Below, piece after piece: positions 24,401 to 35,980 of a stretch of 64,000 bases of DNA. Position 1 is the first letter of the stretch. Each line of letters starts with the position of its first letter. This stretch comes from Haliclystus octoradiatus. Lineage: Eukaryota; Cnidaria; Staurozoa; Stauromedusae; Haliclystidae. The stretch covers positions 14,764,336 through 14,828,335 of the forward strand of contig OU744454.1 in NCBI GenBank assembly GCA_916610825.1. The letters are read 5' to 3'. The notes beneath the pieces were generated by a model. It did no database searches. It was not told the origin of the DNA and saw only the letters and a program-made list of their open reading frames with translations. Made by a program: the position numbers and the translations under genes.

Positions 24401-27162
24401 CTGTGATTATTGTGTAGCTGCTAAAGTCATATGATCTTAATATAGTAATTGTAATGGATGTTGAAATATAGTCAGTTCTATTCAGACATAATGCAAGCGT
24501 GTTCTCTGTCTAGAACGACACCACACTTTATGCTCCATTGGCATGCATCCTTACAGCAAATTATAAAGGAAGGTTTACAGATACGAGAATACTACTAGAT
24601 ATGCTATTCAGATCTTCAGTTAACATTGGCTTTCTTCCTATAATTAGTATGTATTACTACCTGGATACTATGTATATACATTCGACAAACATATTTTATA
24701 TCATCACTTCTTTTTTTGGAAGCCTTTGAAGCAATCAGATGTTCTGAAAATGAATATACACCCACGGAATAGTAGGACATGATTTCCATCACGGAATTTC
24801 ACGAGTGAAATGTGATACTTGGTAGAACCAAAAGCGTAGTATTGTTTTTATTTTAAGTTTAAGTGAGGATTAGCTCAGATGGCAGAGCAACCGAACTTCA
24901 GATCGGATCATATCTGATCGACTGTGGTTCAAATTTCCCGGATGGTCAACTCAGCCTTGACGTTATCTAAAACATCAAATGAGTAGCATCTGAGGATGGC
25001 GGATGGAATGGTCCAGAGGGGATTGCATTGCGAGTAGTTGCGGCGCATCTTTGCGCATTGACAATGGAGACCTCTCTTCCATGAAATCTGTTGAAATTGA
25101 TTATCAGTGTCGCAGCTAAGTTCAACAAAGGGCGTTTAAAATCATTACTCTCAGGGAAAAAATCCACTCGGAGGTGTTGCTAATATGATACCTGAGTATC
25201 CTACACTAACAATATACTGAAATTAAATGATGCTCTCTTTAAATTTACAATATACGATGTAGAATATTGCCTCATTTTGATTTAGTATATTGCCTTGCAT
25301 TATTACTGCACCAATATTATTCACTGTATGTAATTGTCCTCATAATTATGAAATATATTCATTCATTCTCTACATGGCACTGAAAGTTATAGTTACATCG
25401 TAACTTCTCCTGAAAATTAACAACAATTTTTCTTGTATTTTATAGTTAAGCATGACTTAGCACTGATAGACAAGCTTGATTGTTTTCAATACATAGCAAT
25501 TTTCATAAACAACTGCCAAGTATAAGGCATGGGGTTAAGATTTTGATGATGTTTTTTAAACTATAACAATTTCCATTTCGAGATTAAGGTTGGTGATTAA
25601 GAGAATTTGCTGTCATCAACATATAGCTGCAGTAGCTGCAATGGCCAGCTATACGATGTCAATAGGGAGGTTTTCATTTTTAGACGAGACGAGGTTTTTG
25701 ACGAGTTACGCCATCATGCATGTGTACGAAAGACAAATCAACGGGGTTGCCCTTCATTTCGTGACTTGCGCTTCTTTTTTGACGGGATTTGCAATAACAC
25801 TTGTGTGGTGATTCACGAGTCTAATGAAGGACAATTGAAAAAACCACAGTCTGCCAATTCAGTATACTAGTCACCGTGAATTTGGTTAGACATATTTTAC
25901 ATTGGCTAGCCTGATTTCTTCGCAAAATCTACACCCCTAATATTACTAACTATTATAACATTTTTCTGAACTGTAGTTTTACTGTTCTGTTGGACGAGTT
26001 TTCTAAACATTCAATTAAGTGTATCACGAATACAAACCAGCTCCAGGCTAAACGAAATAAAACTCGTGAAAAAGATTTCGTCTCGTCCAAAAATCTAGAC
26101 CTCCTTAGTATGTGTAATAACGAAAATTGTTGATTATTATAATGTTAGATTAATTGTTGTCTTGTATAATTTTCTATTACATATTTAATAGGAGACAAAG
26201 ATGAGGCAAAACCTTGTTAAGTTATTCTGAGTTGCACTGGATTAATTGCAATGATCAGACGGTAAAGCTAAGAAATTCGCTCGGTTTTTTAGTACTACCG
26301 TCTGAAGATCGCAATCAAACGCGTGAAACTCCGAGTAACGGAAAAAGGCTTTGTCTCATCGTTGTCTCCTATTATATAATGCTCTGTTTTGCCCAACATT
26401 GAGCACTTTGATATTATATGTGTATCTGAGTTTACACTGACTTTTTTTCAATTTACTATAATTGCTTTATTATTTTTCTTAATTATTAATTTATTCTAAA
26501 GAATATCTTCTTTGAGAAACACTTTAATAAAAATTTGGTGGTAACAATAGCGGATTTTTTATTAATTCCAACAACGTTTCAGCTTCAACATCAGTGATTA
26601 ATGTTTTACACATTATTGGCTGATGTTGAAAGCCAAAACGTTGTTTAAATTAATAAAAATCCGTTATTGTTACCACCGAATTTTTTATCGAAGTATTAAT
26701 TTATTAATGAACTAATTTTCAATATCATTATCTTTTATCACAGATTACACAAAAGCTGTCTCCTCCGTCATCAACGTTGAAGGAAGAGATGAAAGACCTG
26801 GAACATTCATTTTCAGATTACCAACTGGAATGTACAAAATAAAGCTATGGCATACAGATGGTGGATTATCGTGTTATCCTGGAGTTCTAGTGATGCCGTT
26901 TGGTTGTTTTTATCAGAACGCTAGACCAAATAGGATTCTGCTGACGAACGATTTCCGAGGAAGCATCATCGTAAATTACAATCAATTTTCTGATTATGAA
27001 GGAGATGGAACAACAACCAAATGGCTTTCAACATTGAAGTTTTTCCCATTGATCCATAATTCAACTTATTCGTTCTGGTATTATGAAGACTATATCAACC
27101 ATTCGGAGGGCGATAATTCCGGAACAACATCGTTTGAGATGTATGTACAAAATGAACATTGA
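18488..27162 (+). CDS. PAN-domain secreted protein, gene C (three exons)
   Basis: Exons are 18488-18844, 19681-19705 and 26744-27162, totalling 801 nt (266 aa plus stop). Exon 1 has a signal-like segment (GVFIIFILTRIL) and a PAN-like module (F-C-R-H-V-C, F-C-K-A-I-T-Y-D, N-C-K-L-Y) with NNT, NLT, NKS and NQT sequons. It ends P | GTTAGT. The microexon encodes A-S-Y-T-F-T-I-S. Exon 3 follows TTATCACAG and carries MPFGCFYQ, DFRGSIIVNYNQFSDYEGD, YSFWYYEDYINHSE and a final QNEH. Intron 2 was enlarged by a Ty3/gypsy element and several MITEs and SINEs, but the exons stay open. Exon 1 is identical to that of gene D, while exon 3 differs at about 20 residues. An AATAAA lies about 45 bp after the stop. 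The function is not known from sequence; secretion and ligand binding are inferred. Confidence 0.75.
19681..19705 (+). CDS. 25-nt microexon of gene C
   Basis: Preceded by CATATTTCAG and followed by GTAAGTTC. It encodes A-S-Y-T-F-T-I-S plus one base, carrying phase 1 into exon 3. Confidence 0.7.
19850..19938 (+). CDS. Possible alternative terminal exon of gene C
   Basis: After TTTTTTACAG an 89-nt frame opens in the phase left by the microexon and reads N-Y-D-S-N-L-H-A-E-L-C to a TAA. Its first codons (N-Y) match the start of exon 3. Gene D has an equal-length counterpart at 37342-37430. It would give a short protein made of the PAN module plus about 29 residues. Because C and D are near-identical here, conservation is weak evidence. 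It could equally be chance. Confidence 0.35.
20207..20370 (+). repeat. 5' LTR
   Basis: 164 bp, TGTGATGTAG to GACACCACA. It matches 24362-24525 except for four substitutions. Confidence 0.92.
20374..20388 (+). promoter_or_regulatory. Primer binding site
   Basis: TGGCGTCCCCGAGTG starts three bases after the 5' LTR. TGG is the usual start for pairing with a tRNA 3' CCA end. The tRNA species was not determined. Confidence 0.6.
20446..21191 (+). pseudogene. Gag of the Ty3/gypsy element, broken
   Basis: Translation starts at ATG 20446 in frame 1. A frameshift in a purine-rich run near 20685-20695 moves the frame to 3. The C-terminal part carries the zinc knuckle C-G-N-C-G, then C-P-A-Y-G-K and A-C-G-I-R-G-H. 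A TAG at 21189-21191 falls within the knuckle, after which the same frame continues toward pol with V-C-R-S. The gag would package element RNA in particles. The layout suggests an original single gag-pol frame, which is common in this lineage. Confidence 0.75.
21192..24212 (+). pseudogene. Pol of the Ty3/gypsy element (protease, RT, RNase H, integrase), broken
   Basis: The protease has H-D-T-G-A-S (about 21435). Reverse transcriptase has A-K-I-D-L-K-S-A-Y-W-Q-I (about 22050) and the catalytic Y-Q-D-D-V-L-I-F (about 22240). RNase H has T-T-D-V-S-G, Y-S-A-T-E-R-E-A-L and V-S-D-H-Q-A-L (22680-22900). Integrase has a remnant H-A-R-F-H and C-S-T-C zinc region, M-D-F-A-H, F-V-S-D-N-A-K-E-F and P-R-A-N-G-L-A-E (23340-23800). 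The last frame ends P-D-R-L-G-Y-N at 24212. Breaks are a frameshift near 22620, TAA at 22988-22990, TGA at 23363-23365 and a frameshift near 23995. Catalytic residues are otherwise present, so loss of activity is recent. Confidence 0.88.
24346..24361 (+). promoter_or_regulatory. Polypurine tract
   Basis: AAGAAGGGGGAAA immediately precedes the 3' LTR, the expected primer site for plus-strand synthesis. Confidence 0.7.
24362..24525 (+). repeat. 3' LTR
   Basis: 164 bp, TGTGACGTAG to GACACCACA, followed by the CTTTA target duplication. Confidence 0.92.
24720..24863 (-). mobile_element. LINE 3' fragment
   Basis: On the minus strand it resembles the last part of the LINE at 2763-4042 (the wrong-way ATTCCACCACGGAATT...TGATACTTGG segment near 2860-2905), but it is decayed with no open frame. 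Confidence 0.5.
24865..25175 (+). mobile_element. tRNA-derived SINE, copy 3
   Basis: The head has GAGGATTAGCTCAGATGGCA and GTGGTTCAAATTTCC. The body matches copies 1 and 2, including GGAATGGTCCAGAGGGGATT and GGGCGTTTAAAATCATTACT. It lies in intron 2 of gene C. Confidence 0.75.
25500..25625 (-). mobile_element. LINE fragment
   Basis: The AACTGCCAAGTAT...AAACTATAACAATTTCC series matches 3490-3570 of the LINE at 2763-4042. It is short and decayed. Confidence 0.45.
25665..26105. mobile_element. MITE with TA target duplication (mariner-like)
   Basis: About 28-bp terminal inverted repeats: GGGAGGTTTTC...GACGAGACG at the left and its near-inverse CGTCTCGTCC...GACCTCCT at the right. TA flanks both ends (25663-25664 and 26106-26107). 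The 441 bp hold no transposase. The open frames across it are by-products. Confidence 0.65.
26188..26374. mobile_element. MITE of about 187 bp
   Basis: The ends TAATAGGAGACAAAGATGAG and CTCATCGTTGTCTCCTATTA are inverse copies. An inner pair, CAGACGGTAAAG and ACTACCGTCTG, adds a second foldback. Non-coding, in intron 2 of gene C. Confidence 0.6.
26528..26692. repeat. Long foldback repeat in gene C intron 2
   Basis: Arms of about 65 bp (starting TTTGGTGGTAACAATAGCGG on the left) pair with the inverse on the right with few mismatches. Gene D keeps only the right arm (37830-37905). Confidence 0.65.
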
Positions 27163-27589
27163 AATTGCTTTTCAACATGGCAGTAAATGTGTAAATCAGA
27201 GCTAGTTAATAAAAATATTTTGTAATCTCTATAATTATAGCATTGTCTGTTTGTTAATATACTATTTGTATATTTGTACATTTGTATATTTCTTGTCTGT
27301 CCGCGACCTGTGTATGTCTCACTGGCTAATTATGTTATATGGATAATTGGCTGTCGGAAAATCATGCACAAATTTGGGCTGAGATAACTTTGTACGCAGA
27401 TTTGTGGTATGAAAATTAGGATTTGATGACGTAGTTTAAAATAAGCTTATCTTAGATACTTTCTATTTCATATCATTGTATAAAAAAACTTCCTACGTTG
27501 TTACAGCGGAAATGGTATCATTATATGTAATTAACACTGATACAGTGAATTGTAAATGTTATTGTTGAATGTCGATGTCATGTGATTTG

Positions 27590-28660
27590 TGTATTGAAAA
27601 TGTCAAACCTGTTCTGCAGCGCATATATCAAACGCTGTTAATTTCTGAACTATCGGATATCTCAACATCAGATCATTACAGGCCTCTAAAATCTAATCAA
27701 TATTCTTCAGTTCATTTTATCCGTCGAACCCAAGAAGAGGCAACATTAGCATTTGTCAAGTCATCTGTTTTATTTAAAGCTGGAAAACGTTCATGGAATG
27801 ATCGTAGAGATCAATGACACCCAAAAAAATGAGCAACGAAGGTGAGGGGTCTAGCATGAGTCCAGGGGAAATCTTGGCAATATTTTTTGATTCACAAAAA
27901 ATAGACCTTTCAGCCCCTAATATAGTCATGAAAAGAAACGTCTGGATAGATAGAGTTGCCATTTCTGACATTCCCTATAATTTCTAACTTGAATACTGTA
28001 CATTGATAAACGCTCTTCTGCAGAAATAAAACCACAATTTTTTGATGGTTCTGAAGCAGACTACAAAGATGTTTTAGTGCTACTGAGAGGGGGTACGGCA
28101 ATCCTGTAAACATCAAAGGGGCTCACGGAAGAGCCTTGGGTTACCAAGATCAATTAAATGGAAATGACACTTCCTCATTTCGTAGGTTTTGGAATATGCG
28201 GGAAGCCACATCTGAGCACAGGTACAGCTACGTACAGGTAAGTCATCGCTAGGTACAGGTGACAAACTGTGCGAATCTATCCTTCTAAAACTTGATAACA
28301 GACTTCCTATATTCTCAAAAATTGCCTGGTGGGAAATTTGCACAAATAAATGCCCTACGAAAACCCTGAGCCTCTCCAGTGATTGGCTCAGTAAACGGCA
28401 GCACCAATTCCTTCGATGGGAGATACCCAAGGAATTCAACGAATCAAACCTTCTAAAAGCGATGTCACATTCCTCTCTACCTGTGTCGCTGACGAGAAGC
28501 CGACAGCTGTGATAGCTGTAATGGACTTCACACGAAATCTGATTCTAAAATATCACGAAGGTTTTCTGCGATCTGATTGGTCGAAAGAGAGTGCAACAAA
28601 TCCTAAGGTAAAACATGGCTCCAGAAACCGTGAAAAACCGCTAGCTTCAAAACTTTGATC
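27590..28660 (+). other. Decayed repeat, possibly of retroelement origin
   Basis: A block shared with 15020-15200 and 31768-32233. One frame at 28260-28430 reads L-C-E-S-I-L-L-K-L-D-N-R-L-P and W-W-E-I, weakly reminiscent of BEL/Pao-type gag segments, but stops are frequent. I do not assign it. Confidence 0.25.
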
Positions 28661-29827
28661 TGTGATAAAATGCAAAAATTATAACTTTCCGATAACAATC
28701 CAATAAATATTGCAATTATCGCAACGATTTACAAAACGATATTTAGCTCAAGATGGTTATATTTACTGAAAAATGTCATTAATGAGTTATTTGCCGTGCA
28801 GCATGCAAAATAAAAGCACAGAATGAAGACAAGTATATGCTACGCTGTTTCAAGATTAAACCTTAAATTTAGATAACAATTACTACATCAATTTCTAGAG
28901 AATAATGTACAATATATATTACAGATGTTTTTGTAATATGTGTATTTACTGCGTTTGTTTTAAATGCTAAATGCTAGTATCACTATAGAGATGCTAATAG
29001 AAACTATGTTATAAAACGTTTCTGAGAGTCAAAATTGTTTTTGTCATGAACCGGAATTCGTAAACAATCCTTTTTGATCAGGGTACGAAATTGATTTAGG
29101 CAGTAATACATAATCACTTCCATGCGAGCTTGGCGAATCGAATAAATCGAAAATTCAATTCGATGACATCAAATGATTTATTTACAAAATGATTAATTCT
29201 ATATTAATCTTTTACTTGAATTAATCAATTTGTTCATGTAAATGAGATATTTATAATTTTATAGATACTATGCGAGAGTAAATAATAAATACTGTATAGC
29301 AGTCTATTAGCCAGTGGTGGCTCGTAGGCTTTTAGCTAGGTAGGGCAGGGTATGTGTCAATAGGTGAATTCCCCTTAAAAATGTTTTTCAATCCTCGTTA
29401 CGCAGCTATGCATAGAAAGCCTCTCATATTCTCATCGTTCTTATAATACGAATATTCTATTGACTATGTCAAGTCTATTGTCTAAGTTACCCTATCTTAT
29501 TGTCATAGCGGCTTTGCTTGAGTGCCTCTTTGCAAGCATCAGGTCTGCCCACAATAGCGTTTAATTCTGCACTATTTGTGCATGAGCATAAACATCTAAC
29601 TGAGTAAATAAATTGTTATTTGTGGTCAAAAGCGTCCTCTGGCCCTTTCGACGCCTGCAAAATAAAAAGTGTTTTGAAAGAATGTTGCTTGCGTCAACAA
29701 TTGCGGTGATTAACCTCAATATGAATGCGATAAAAAGCTGTCGCGTTTATAAATAGGACTTCAAGCGGGGGATAATTTGAAAAATATGCTACGAAAAGCA
29801 GATCTCGATACGAAATAAAATACATTA
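28661..29827. other. Repeat blocks of unit 2; no gene seen
   Basis: 28960-29280 matches 15900-16330. 29543-29827 is duplicated at 33994-34280. No open frame or RNA gene is supported. Confidence 0.5.
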
Positions 29828-30541
29828 ATAATCATTTGAAAAAAACTTGTATCATGATTGGTGGATTTTGTACCACGTGTTTAGAGGTTATGTCAAGACA
29901 ACCCACGAAATTCCATTGCAACCCCTAAAAGCGTGCAGGTATAGGTCTATACCCGCACGTGTGCGGTTATAGACCTATACCTGCACGGTTTTAGCCAAAC
30001 AACTATAACACATGTTTTGAAAATGGATACTAGCTGCGACAGATTGAATATTTTTCATAAAATCAATCTTAAATGTATACTCTGTAATTGAAAATTCAAT
30101 TGAGAAATTACAAAAAAAGTACGAACTTGGGATTTGCTATATTCAGATGTAACTTTTACTATATATTTCTAATATTGCAAACATATTGAATTCTTCGCGT
30201 TACATTATTAAATGATATTCGTAACAATTTCATTCAAATTGCATTTAATGAAAAATCAATGACCCATTAAATTAGCCAAAACAAATCATTGTTGTAGTGA
30301 AATTGATGAGAGATAATTGATGTTCCAGACAAAGGTTATGTTACATGATTATTAAAATGATTACATCACTCTTTGTTCGTGGGCCATCGAAATTTAGACC
30401 CACTCGTTCTCTAACAACAAACTCGAAATCAATATCGTAAACTCGGCGGCCTCGTTTACCATATGGATTTCTCGTTTGTTGTTAGTGAACTCGTGGATCT
30501 AAATTCCGATAACCCACTCACAAGAGTGATGTAATCCCTTA
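29828..30541. mobile_element. Foldback MITE, copy 2
   Basis: Full-length relative of 5127-6248 without the SINE, about 714 bp. The parallel block at 34280 lacks it and reads through (ACATTAAACTATTCG), giving an empty-site comparison. The ends are ATAATCATTTG and GATGTAATCCCTTAT. An inner palindrome (29934-29990) and a terminal foldback (30355-30540) are present. The target duplication is unclear. Confidence 0.62.
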
Positions 30542-33500
30542 TCAAACTATTCGAAAAGTTGCGAATATCAATGTATGTCAAGGAATAATCATATGTCATT
30601 AAAGCTTGCTTTCTATAAATATACTATTTGAAATGACAAGGAGGGAACAACCCCGCGTGCTCATATGGACGAGCCGCCACTGTTATTACCATGGAAGATG
30701 CTGTGAGAAAAGATGGATATCACTGCTTGTGTAGCAGCTGATCCTGCTTCTACATAACACTTTCATCCGGCTTCTTTTGTCGAGGAATCCATCAGTTGAA
30801 GAAGCTAAAGCATAGCACAGTTTACAGTACAACAAAATAATAGAGGAAATGCCTGCATTGATCAGGAGGCTTCTATTCCGACTACGTGACATGATCAAAA
30901 GCACAATTCAAATTAATTCAACTTGTATTTGATTATTCAAATCTCGGAATGTTGTCCTACATTCTGGAAGCTAGAATAAAATAGCCTGCGGCTCGTTTAT
31001 ACATTAAGCTTCACACGTGTCTCTCAACATGACTTGAGAAGGAATTCTGCGGTGAGGCATGGCAACCCATTATCGAACCCTTCATTAAAAACCAGATCTT
31101 CTTACTCATGAATGTTGCAGCTTGATATTGGAATGCTTCATTAACTTTTTCATCATAGAAAAGTATATTTCATTTAGAAACACAAAATGCACAAAACATG
31201 GTTGGAATTTTTGCACTTTTAAGCAGCTGTTTTGATCCATTGCATCAGATAATAGGGATTTTCATAGTTGCTGCTTACTTTCCCTGAATTCTGTCAATAG
31301 AATCAGTAGTCTTTGTAATTCTATGGCTTCATCCTCTCGAAATTGTTATTTTATTAGCCTGCAGAATGTTGTACGGCCATCAGACGTCTAAAAGAATTCT
31401 AAATGAAGCTCAAACAAAAGAACAAATTTATGAATGAGCATATTTGGTTTGGTGGTTCACAAATATCTGGAGGCATAGCTATTGTTGATGAAAATAAAGC
31501 AAATTTAAATATTCACAACACACTGTTGAAACAATGCCCACTGGTTAGAGTTCGTACAGTGATCGCTTTTATGTATTCCTGGACTGTCATAGATGCAAAA
31601 TTTCAATATCGGTGAGTTTGTGTTCATTAATGTTGATTATGATTTCAATCAATATTTAATCGCAATAGGATCATAGTATCTGCATTATTACTTTGCTTTG
31701 ATAAATACAGCAATTCCGTTGATTCATTTTCGTTTGCATTCTGCGGTAAGTTTTAACCTCGCAAAGATCAATGACACCCAAAAGAATGAGCAATGAATGT
31801 GAGGAGTCTAGCATGAGTCCAGGGAAATCTTGGCAACGCTATTTGATTCACAAGAAAAATAGACATTTCAGCCCCTAATATAGTCATGAAAAGAAACGTC
31901 TGGATAGATAGAGTTGTCTTTTCTGATATTCACTACAATTTTGAACTTGAATACTGTACAATGATAAACGCTCTTCCGCAGAAATATAACCACAATTTTT
32001 TGATGGAAATATTTTGAGTTGGTATTCTCAGAATCTTTTTAGCCTTGGTTCACAATACTAATAAATCTATGGCAGAGAAAACGTCTCTTCTACATGAATA
32101 CATCAGTAAGTAATACCAAATTGTCATAAAAGGTTTAGGTGGTTCTGAAGCAGACTATAAAGATGCTTTAGTGCTACTGAGAGGGGGTACGGCAATCATG
32201 TAACCATCAAAAGGGCCCACGGAAGAGCCTTGGACAACCGGGGGAGAACAGGAGGGGTTCAAGCTACTGCAGAGTGGTGGGGACGGTGGCTAGGATCCTA
32301 CATATTCTTGTTAAAGTACCTCAAATCCACAGAAATTGCGATAAGATAATTATTTCAGGTAAAGCATGTTTGAAAAGTGTAATTTTAGTGCTTGTGAGGT
32401 TATATACATTGATTGGAAACTTCATTTTGACATTTGCTGTCATCATCAAACTTATTTCAGGCAGATATGTGAAGGAAAAAACAGAAAATGTGAAATTATG
32501 CGAAGCATCCAAATCACGCTAATAAATTGTGTCAATTTGTGCTGCAACAGTAGGTTTTCTTACAATTTATTGAGCGACAATGTTTAGAAAAGTCAGCTGC
32601 CACTTGTGTAACTTAATAGATAGGAAATTTCATCTGGAGCTAAGAAAGCGAAAGGAGAACAGACAGTGGAGAGATGATTACTGTTGACAGCTGGACGATG
32701 TAGAGAGGTTTTGATAATGGTACATGAATTATATTTGAAAAAGCATTGCAAAGCAATAAAGATAAATAGTTATAAATATTTGTAATTATTTTACGCCAAT
32801 AAATGAAATTTGAAATTTGTTCGATGCTGTGGTCTGCTTCTTATTTTTTGTAGCTTTATTTTAATTTTAGTTTTCAGAAATGTTTGGTGTTGCTTTTCAA
32901 CAGTAACAAACAATTATACAGTATACCAGTATAAAAATATTTTTATATAAATGCTCTTATTAATTTCATTGAGCACTATACCAAGAACTGGTGTGGAACA
33001 ATCCACCTATTAATAGTATTATATTATTATTATTACAGTATACCAGTATACAGAAAGTCAAGAACCACCATTTTCTGATGTTGATCATGTTAATCATAAT
33101 ATTATCAGCAAAATTCAAGGGATATAAATATTAAACATTAAATATTGCATTTGTATAGCAATTTATTCATGATCTTTTCAGTGACATGAATATAATTCAA
33201 GTAGCAGCAGAAAGGCATTCTTCATTTTATTTCATTTGTCAAATTAGCCTCCAGCTATGTATGTAGAGAAGAGTTCATAAAAGTAGACATTGGTAGAGCA
33301 AATAATAAGTTCAGAAATCATGGTAGTCTAGTACTTTGTTAGGCCTTCAACGAAAATTACAAACTATTGTTTGTCTTGACTATTCAAATTTCAAATTGAT
33401 TCTAAAAACAAATTCTCAGTAATATTGCCTTACTATCATCGTGTTTTAATTTTACAAATGAAATCAGTTACCAAGTTTTGAATAATTTTGATTAATGGTA

Positions 33501-35980
33501 GCACATTGTTGTAACGGTTTTCAACAAAAATACAGTCATTCTTTTGAGAGGAGAGAATAATTCATAATTAAATTGCATATTCACCAGTTGTACACATTTT
33601 TATATTAACTGGTATCTTGCTATCCACGGCATTAATGAAAATTATGTTTTGATTTTGACCTTACTTTGACCAGTTGTAAAATAAGTTGTAGAATCAAAAA
33701 TGATATAAATTACTTTTGTTGCGAAACAGTTTAGTGAGTGTTCAAATCTAAACTTTTACCTGAGCTTTTCGAACAACAACAAAGCAAATCAGCAGAATAA
33801 AAAGGCCATTTCTTCAATAGAACGTTGTAGAATGTATTAATTTAGATACTTCCATTGAAAAAGGTTGGAATAACTTTGAATGAAGATACTTGTTTTGCTT
33901 TCAATTCTTGTATAATAACCACGAAATATCGTACTTAAAAATATCCAAAACACCGGCCTCTACGTAAATTCCAACGCTAATTTTTCTCTTCGTCAGGTCT
34001 GCCCACAATAGCGTTTAATTCTGCACTATTTGTGCATGAGCATAAACATCTAGCTGAGTAAATAAATTGTTATTTGTGGTCAAAAGCGTCCTCTGGCCCT
34101 TTCGACGCCTGCAAAATAAAAAGTGTTTTGAAAGAATGTTGCTTGCGTCAACATTTGCGATGATTAACCTCAATATGAATGCGATAAAAAGCTGTCGCGT
34201 TAATAAATAGGACTTCAAGCGGGGGATAATTTGAAAACTATGCTACAGAAAGCAGATCTCGATACGAAATAAAATACATTAAACTATTCGAAAAGTTGCG
34301 AATATCAACGTTTGTCAAGGAATAATCATATGTCATTAAAGCTTGCTTTCTATAAATATACTATTTGAAATGACAAGGAGGGCACAACCCTGCGTGCTCA
34401 TATGGACGAGCCGCCACTGTTATTAGCATGGAAGATGCTGTGAGAAAAGATGGGTATCACTGCTTGTGTAGCAGCTGATCCTGCTTCTACATAACACTTC
34501 ATCCGGCTTCTTTTGTCGAGGAATCCATCAGTTGAAGAAGCTAAAGCATAGCACAGTTTACAGTACAACAAAATAATAGAGGAACTGTCTGCATTGATCA
34601 GCAGGCTTCTATTCCGACTACATCACATGATCAAAAGCACAATTCAAATTAATTCAACTTGTATTTGATTATTCAAATCTCGGGATGTTGTCCTACATTC
34701 TGGAAGCTAGAATAAAATAGCCTGCGGCTCTTTTATTCATTACGCTTCACTCGTGTCTCTCAAAATCACTCTAAAAGGAATTTTGTGATGGCAACCCGTA
34801 CACGAACCCTCAATTAAAAACCGGATGTTGTTACTCATGAATGATGACACTTGCTATTGGAACGCATGACAAACTCCTTCATCATAAAAAAGTATATTTC
34901 ATTTAGAAACACAAAGTGCACAAAACATGGTTCGAATTTTTGCACCTTTAAGCAGCTGTTTTGATCCATTGCATCAGATAATGGGGATTTTCATAGTTGC
35001 TGCTTACTTTCCCTGAATTATGTCAATAGAATTAGTAGTCTTTGTAATTCTATGGCTTTATACTGCTCGTAATTGTTAACTTATTAGCCCGCAGAATATA
35101 CGGCCAGCAGACGTTTAACAGAATTCCAAATGAATCTCGAACAACAGAACATATTTATGAATGAACATGTTGTATTGGTTTAGTGGTTCACAAAATCGGG
35201 GAGTACACCTATTGTTGATTGGAAATAAAGCAAATTTAAATATTCACAACACGCTGTTGAAACAATGCCCACTGGTTATATTTGATACGATGACCGTTTT
35301 TACGTAGTCGTGGACTGTCATAAATGCAAAATGTCAATATCGGTGAGTTTGTTTTCATTAATGTTAATTATGACTTCAATCAATTTTTCATATTTATTAA
35401 CTAACAATTAGCCTCTTCGGAATTTAAAAAGTTTCATTGTTCTGAGATAGGATAAACAAAGTAAATTCAATTGAATCTCGCGTTGTTTCCCTAGCGACTG
35501 GTAATAACAGGCTATGGCAAGCAGGTTGCTGTCGATTTATTACAGCCCTTGTTTAAATCGTTGTTCCCAAAAAATAGCGATACAGTATTTAATTCTGCCA
35601 GCGCTTTTGCTGTATCAGACTTTAAATCAATTACATATCAGAAATAAGTTATGTTTAAGTATCTAGCAAATTAAAATTACAAAAAATAAACTGAAACTTC
35701 GATGACAGAGTTAACTTGTATAGCATGTAGTTGGTACTATCTTTAATATAGCATTTCATATCTAATTTCAATTCTGAAATATTGTATTATTAATTACGAC
35801 ATTTACTTGAAATAGGAAAATAGTTATGACAATAAATTATTTATAAGATACGTCTTTTATAGAGAAAGATAGCGTAACAAGCAAGACAATTGTATTCTCT
35901 TTAATTCCCATCTGTCGATTTCAGTTAGGCGAACTAGTTTATATGTTGTTGATTTACGTTAAACTGAAAAAACTTGAATT
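30542..35980. other. Repeat-rich region upstream of gene D; no gene seen
   Basis: 30680-31760 and 34425-35390 are two copies of the same block as 16600-17560. 31768-32233 is another copy of 27815-28135. 32240-33990 is AT-rich with no recognised feature except GAGCACTATACC and a (TTA)-rich stretch at 32970-33035, likely a LINE 3' tail. 35400-35980 matches the sequence just upstream of gene C and may hold shared promoter elements. Confidence 0.5.

Larger units (their letters stand above)
20207..24525 (+). mobile_element. Ty3/gypsy LTR retrotransposon, complete but inactivated
   Basis: Two 164-bp LTRs beginning TGTG and ending CACA bracket gag and pol in the order protease, reverse transcriptase, RNase H, integrase, which is the Ty3/gypsy order. 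The 5-bp target duplication CTTTA is perfect (20202-20206 and 24526-24530). A primer-binding-like TGGCGTCCCCGAG follows the 5' LTR and a purine tract precedes the 3' LTR. The LTRs differ at four of 164 positions, so the insertion is fairly recent. Coding is broken by three frameshifts and three stops, and no envelope frame was seen. It lies in intron 2 of gene C, in the sense direction. Confidence 0.92.
15000..27300. repeat. Tandem segmental duplication, unit 1 (gene C)
   Basis: The order of unique blocks, gene exons and introns is repeated in 27569-38510. Identity is near complete over gene exon 1 and flanking intron (18.4-20.2 kb against 35.9-37.7 kb) and lower elsewhere. Later insertions, chiefly the LTR element at 20207-24525, lengthen this unit. 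Confidence 0.7.

Noticed and set aside
25590..25870. Two overlapping plus-strand frames of 73 and 87 codons
   Set aside because: They span the left end of a MITE with TA duplication and show no protein motif.
32274..32587. Overlapping frames of 73-82 codons
   Set aside because: No recognisable motif and AT-rich composition; plus and minus frames cover the same bases equally well.
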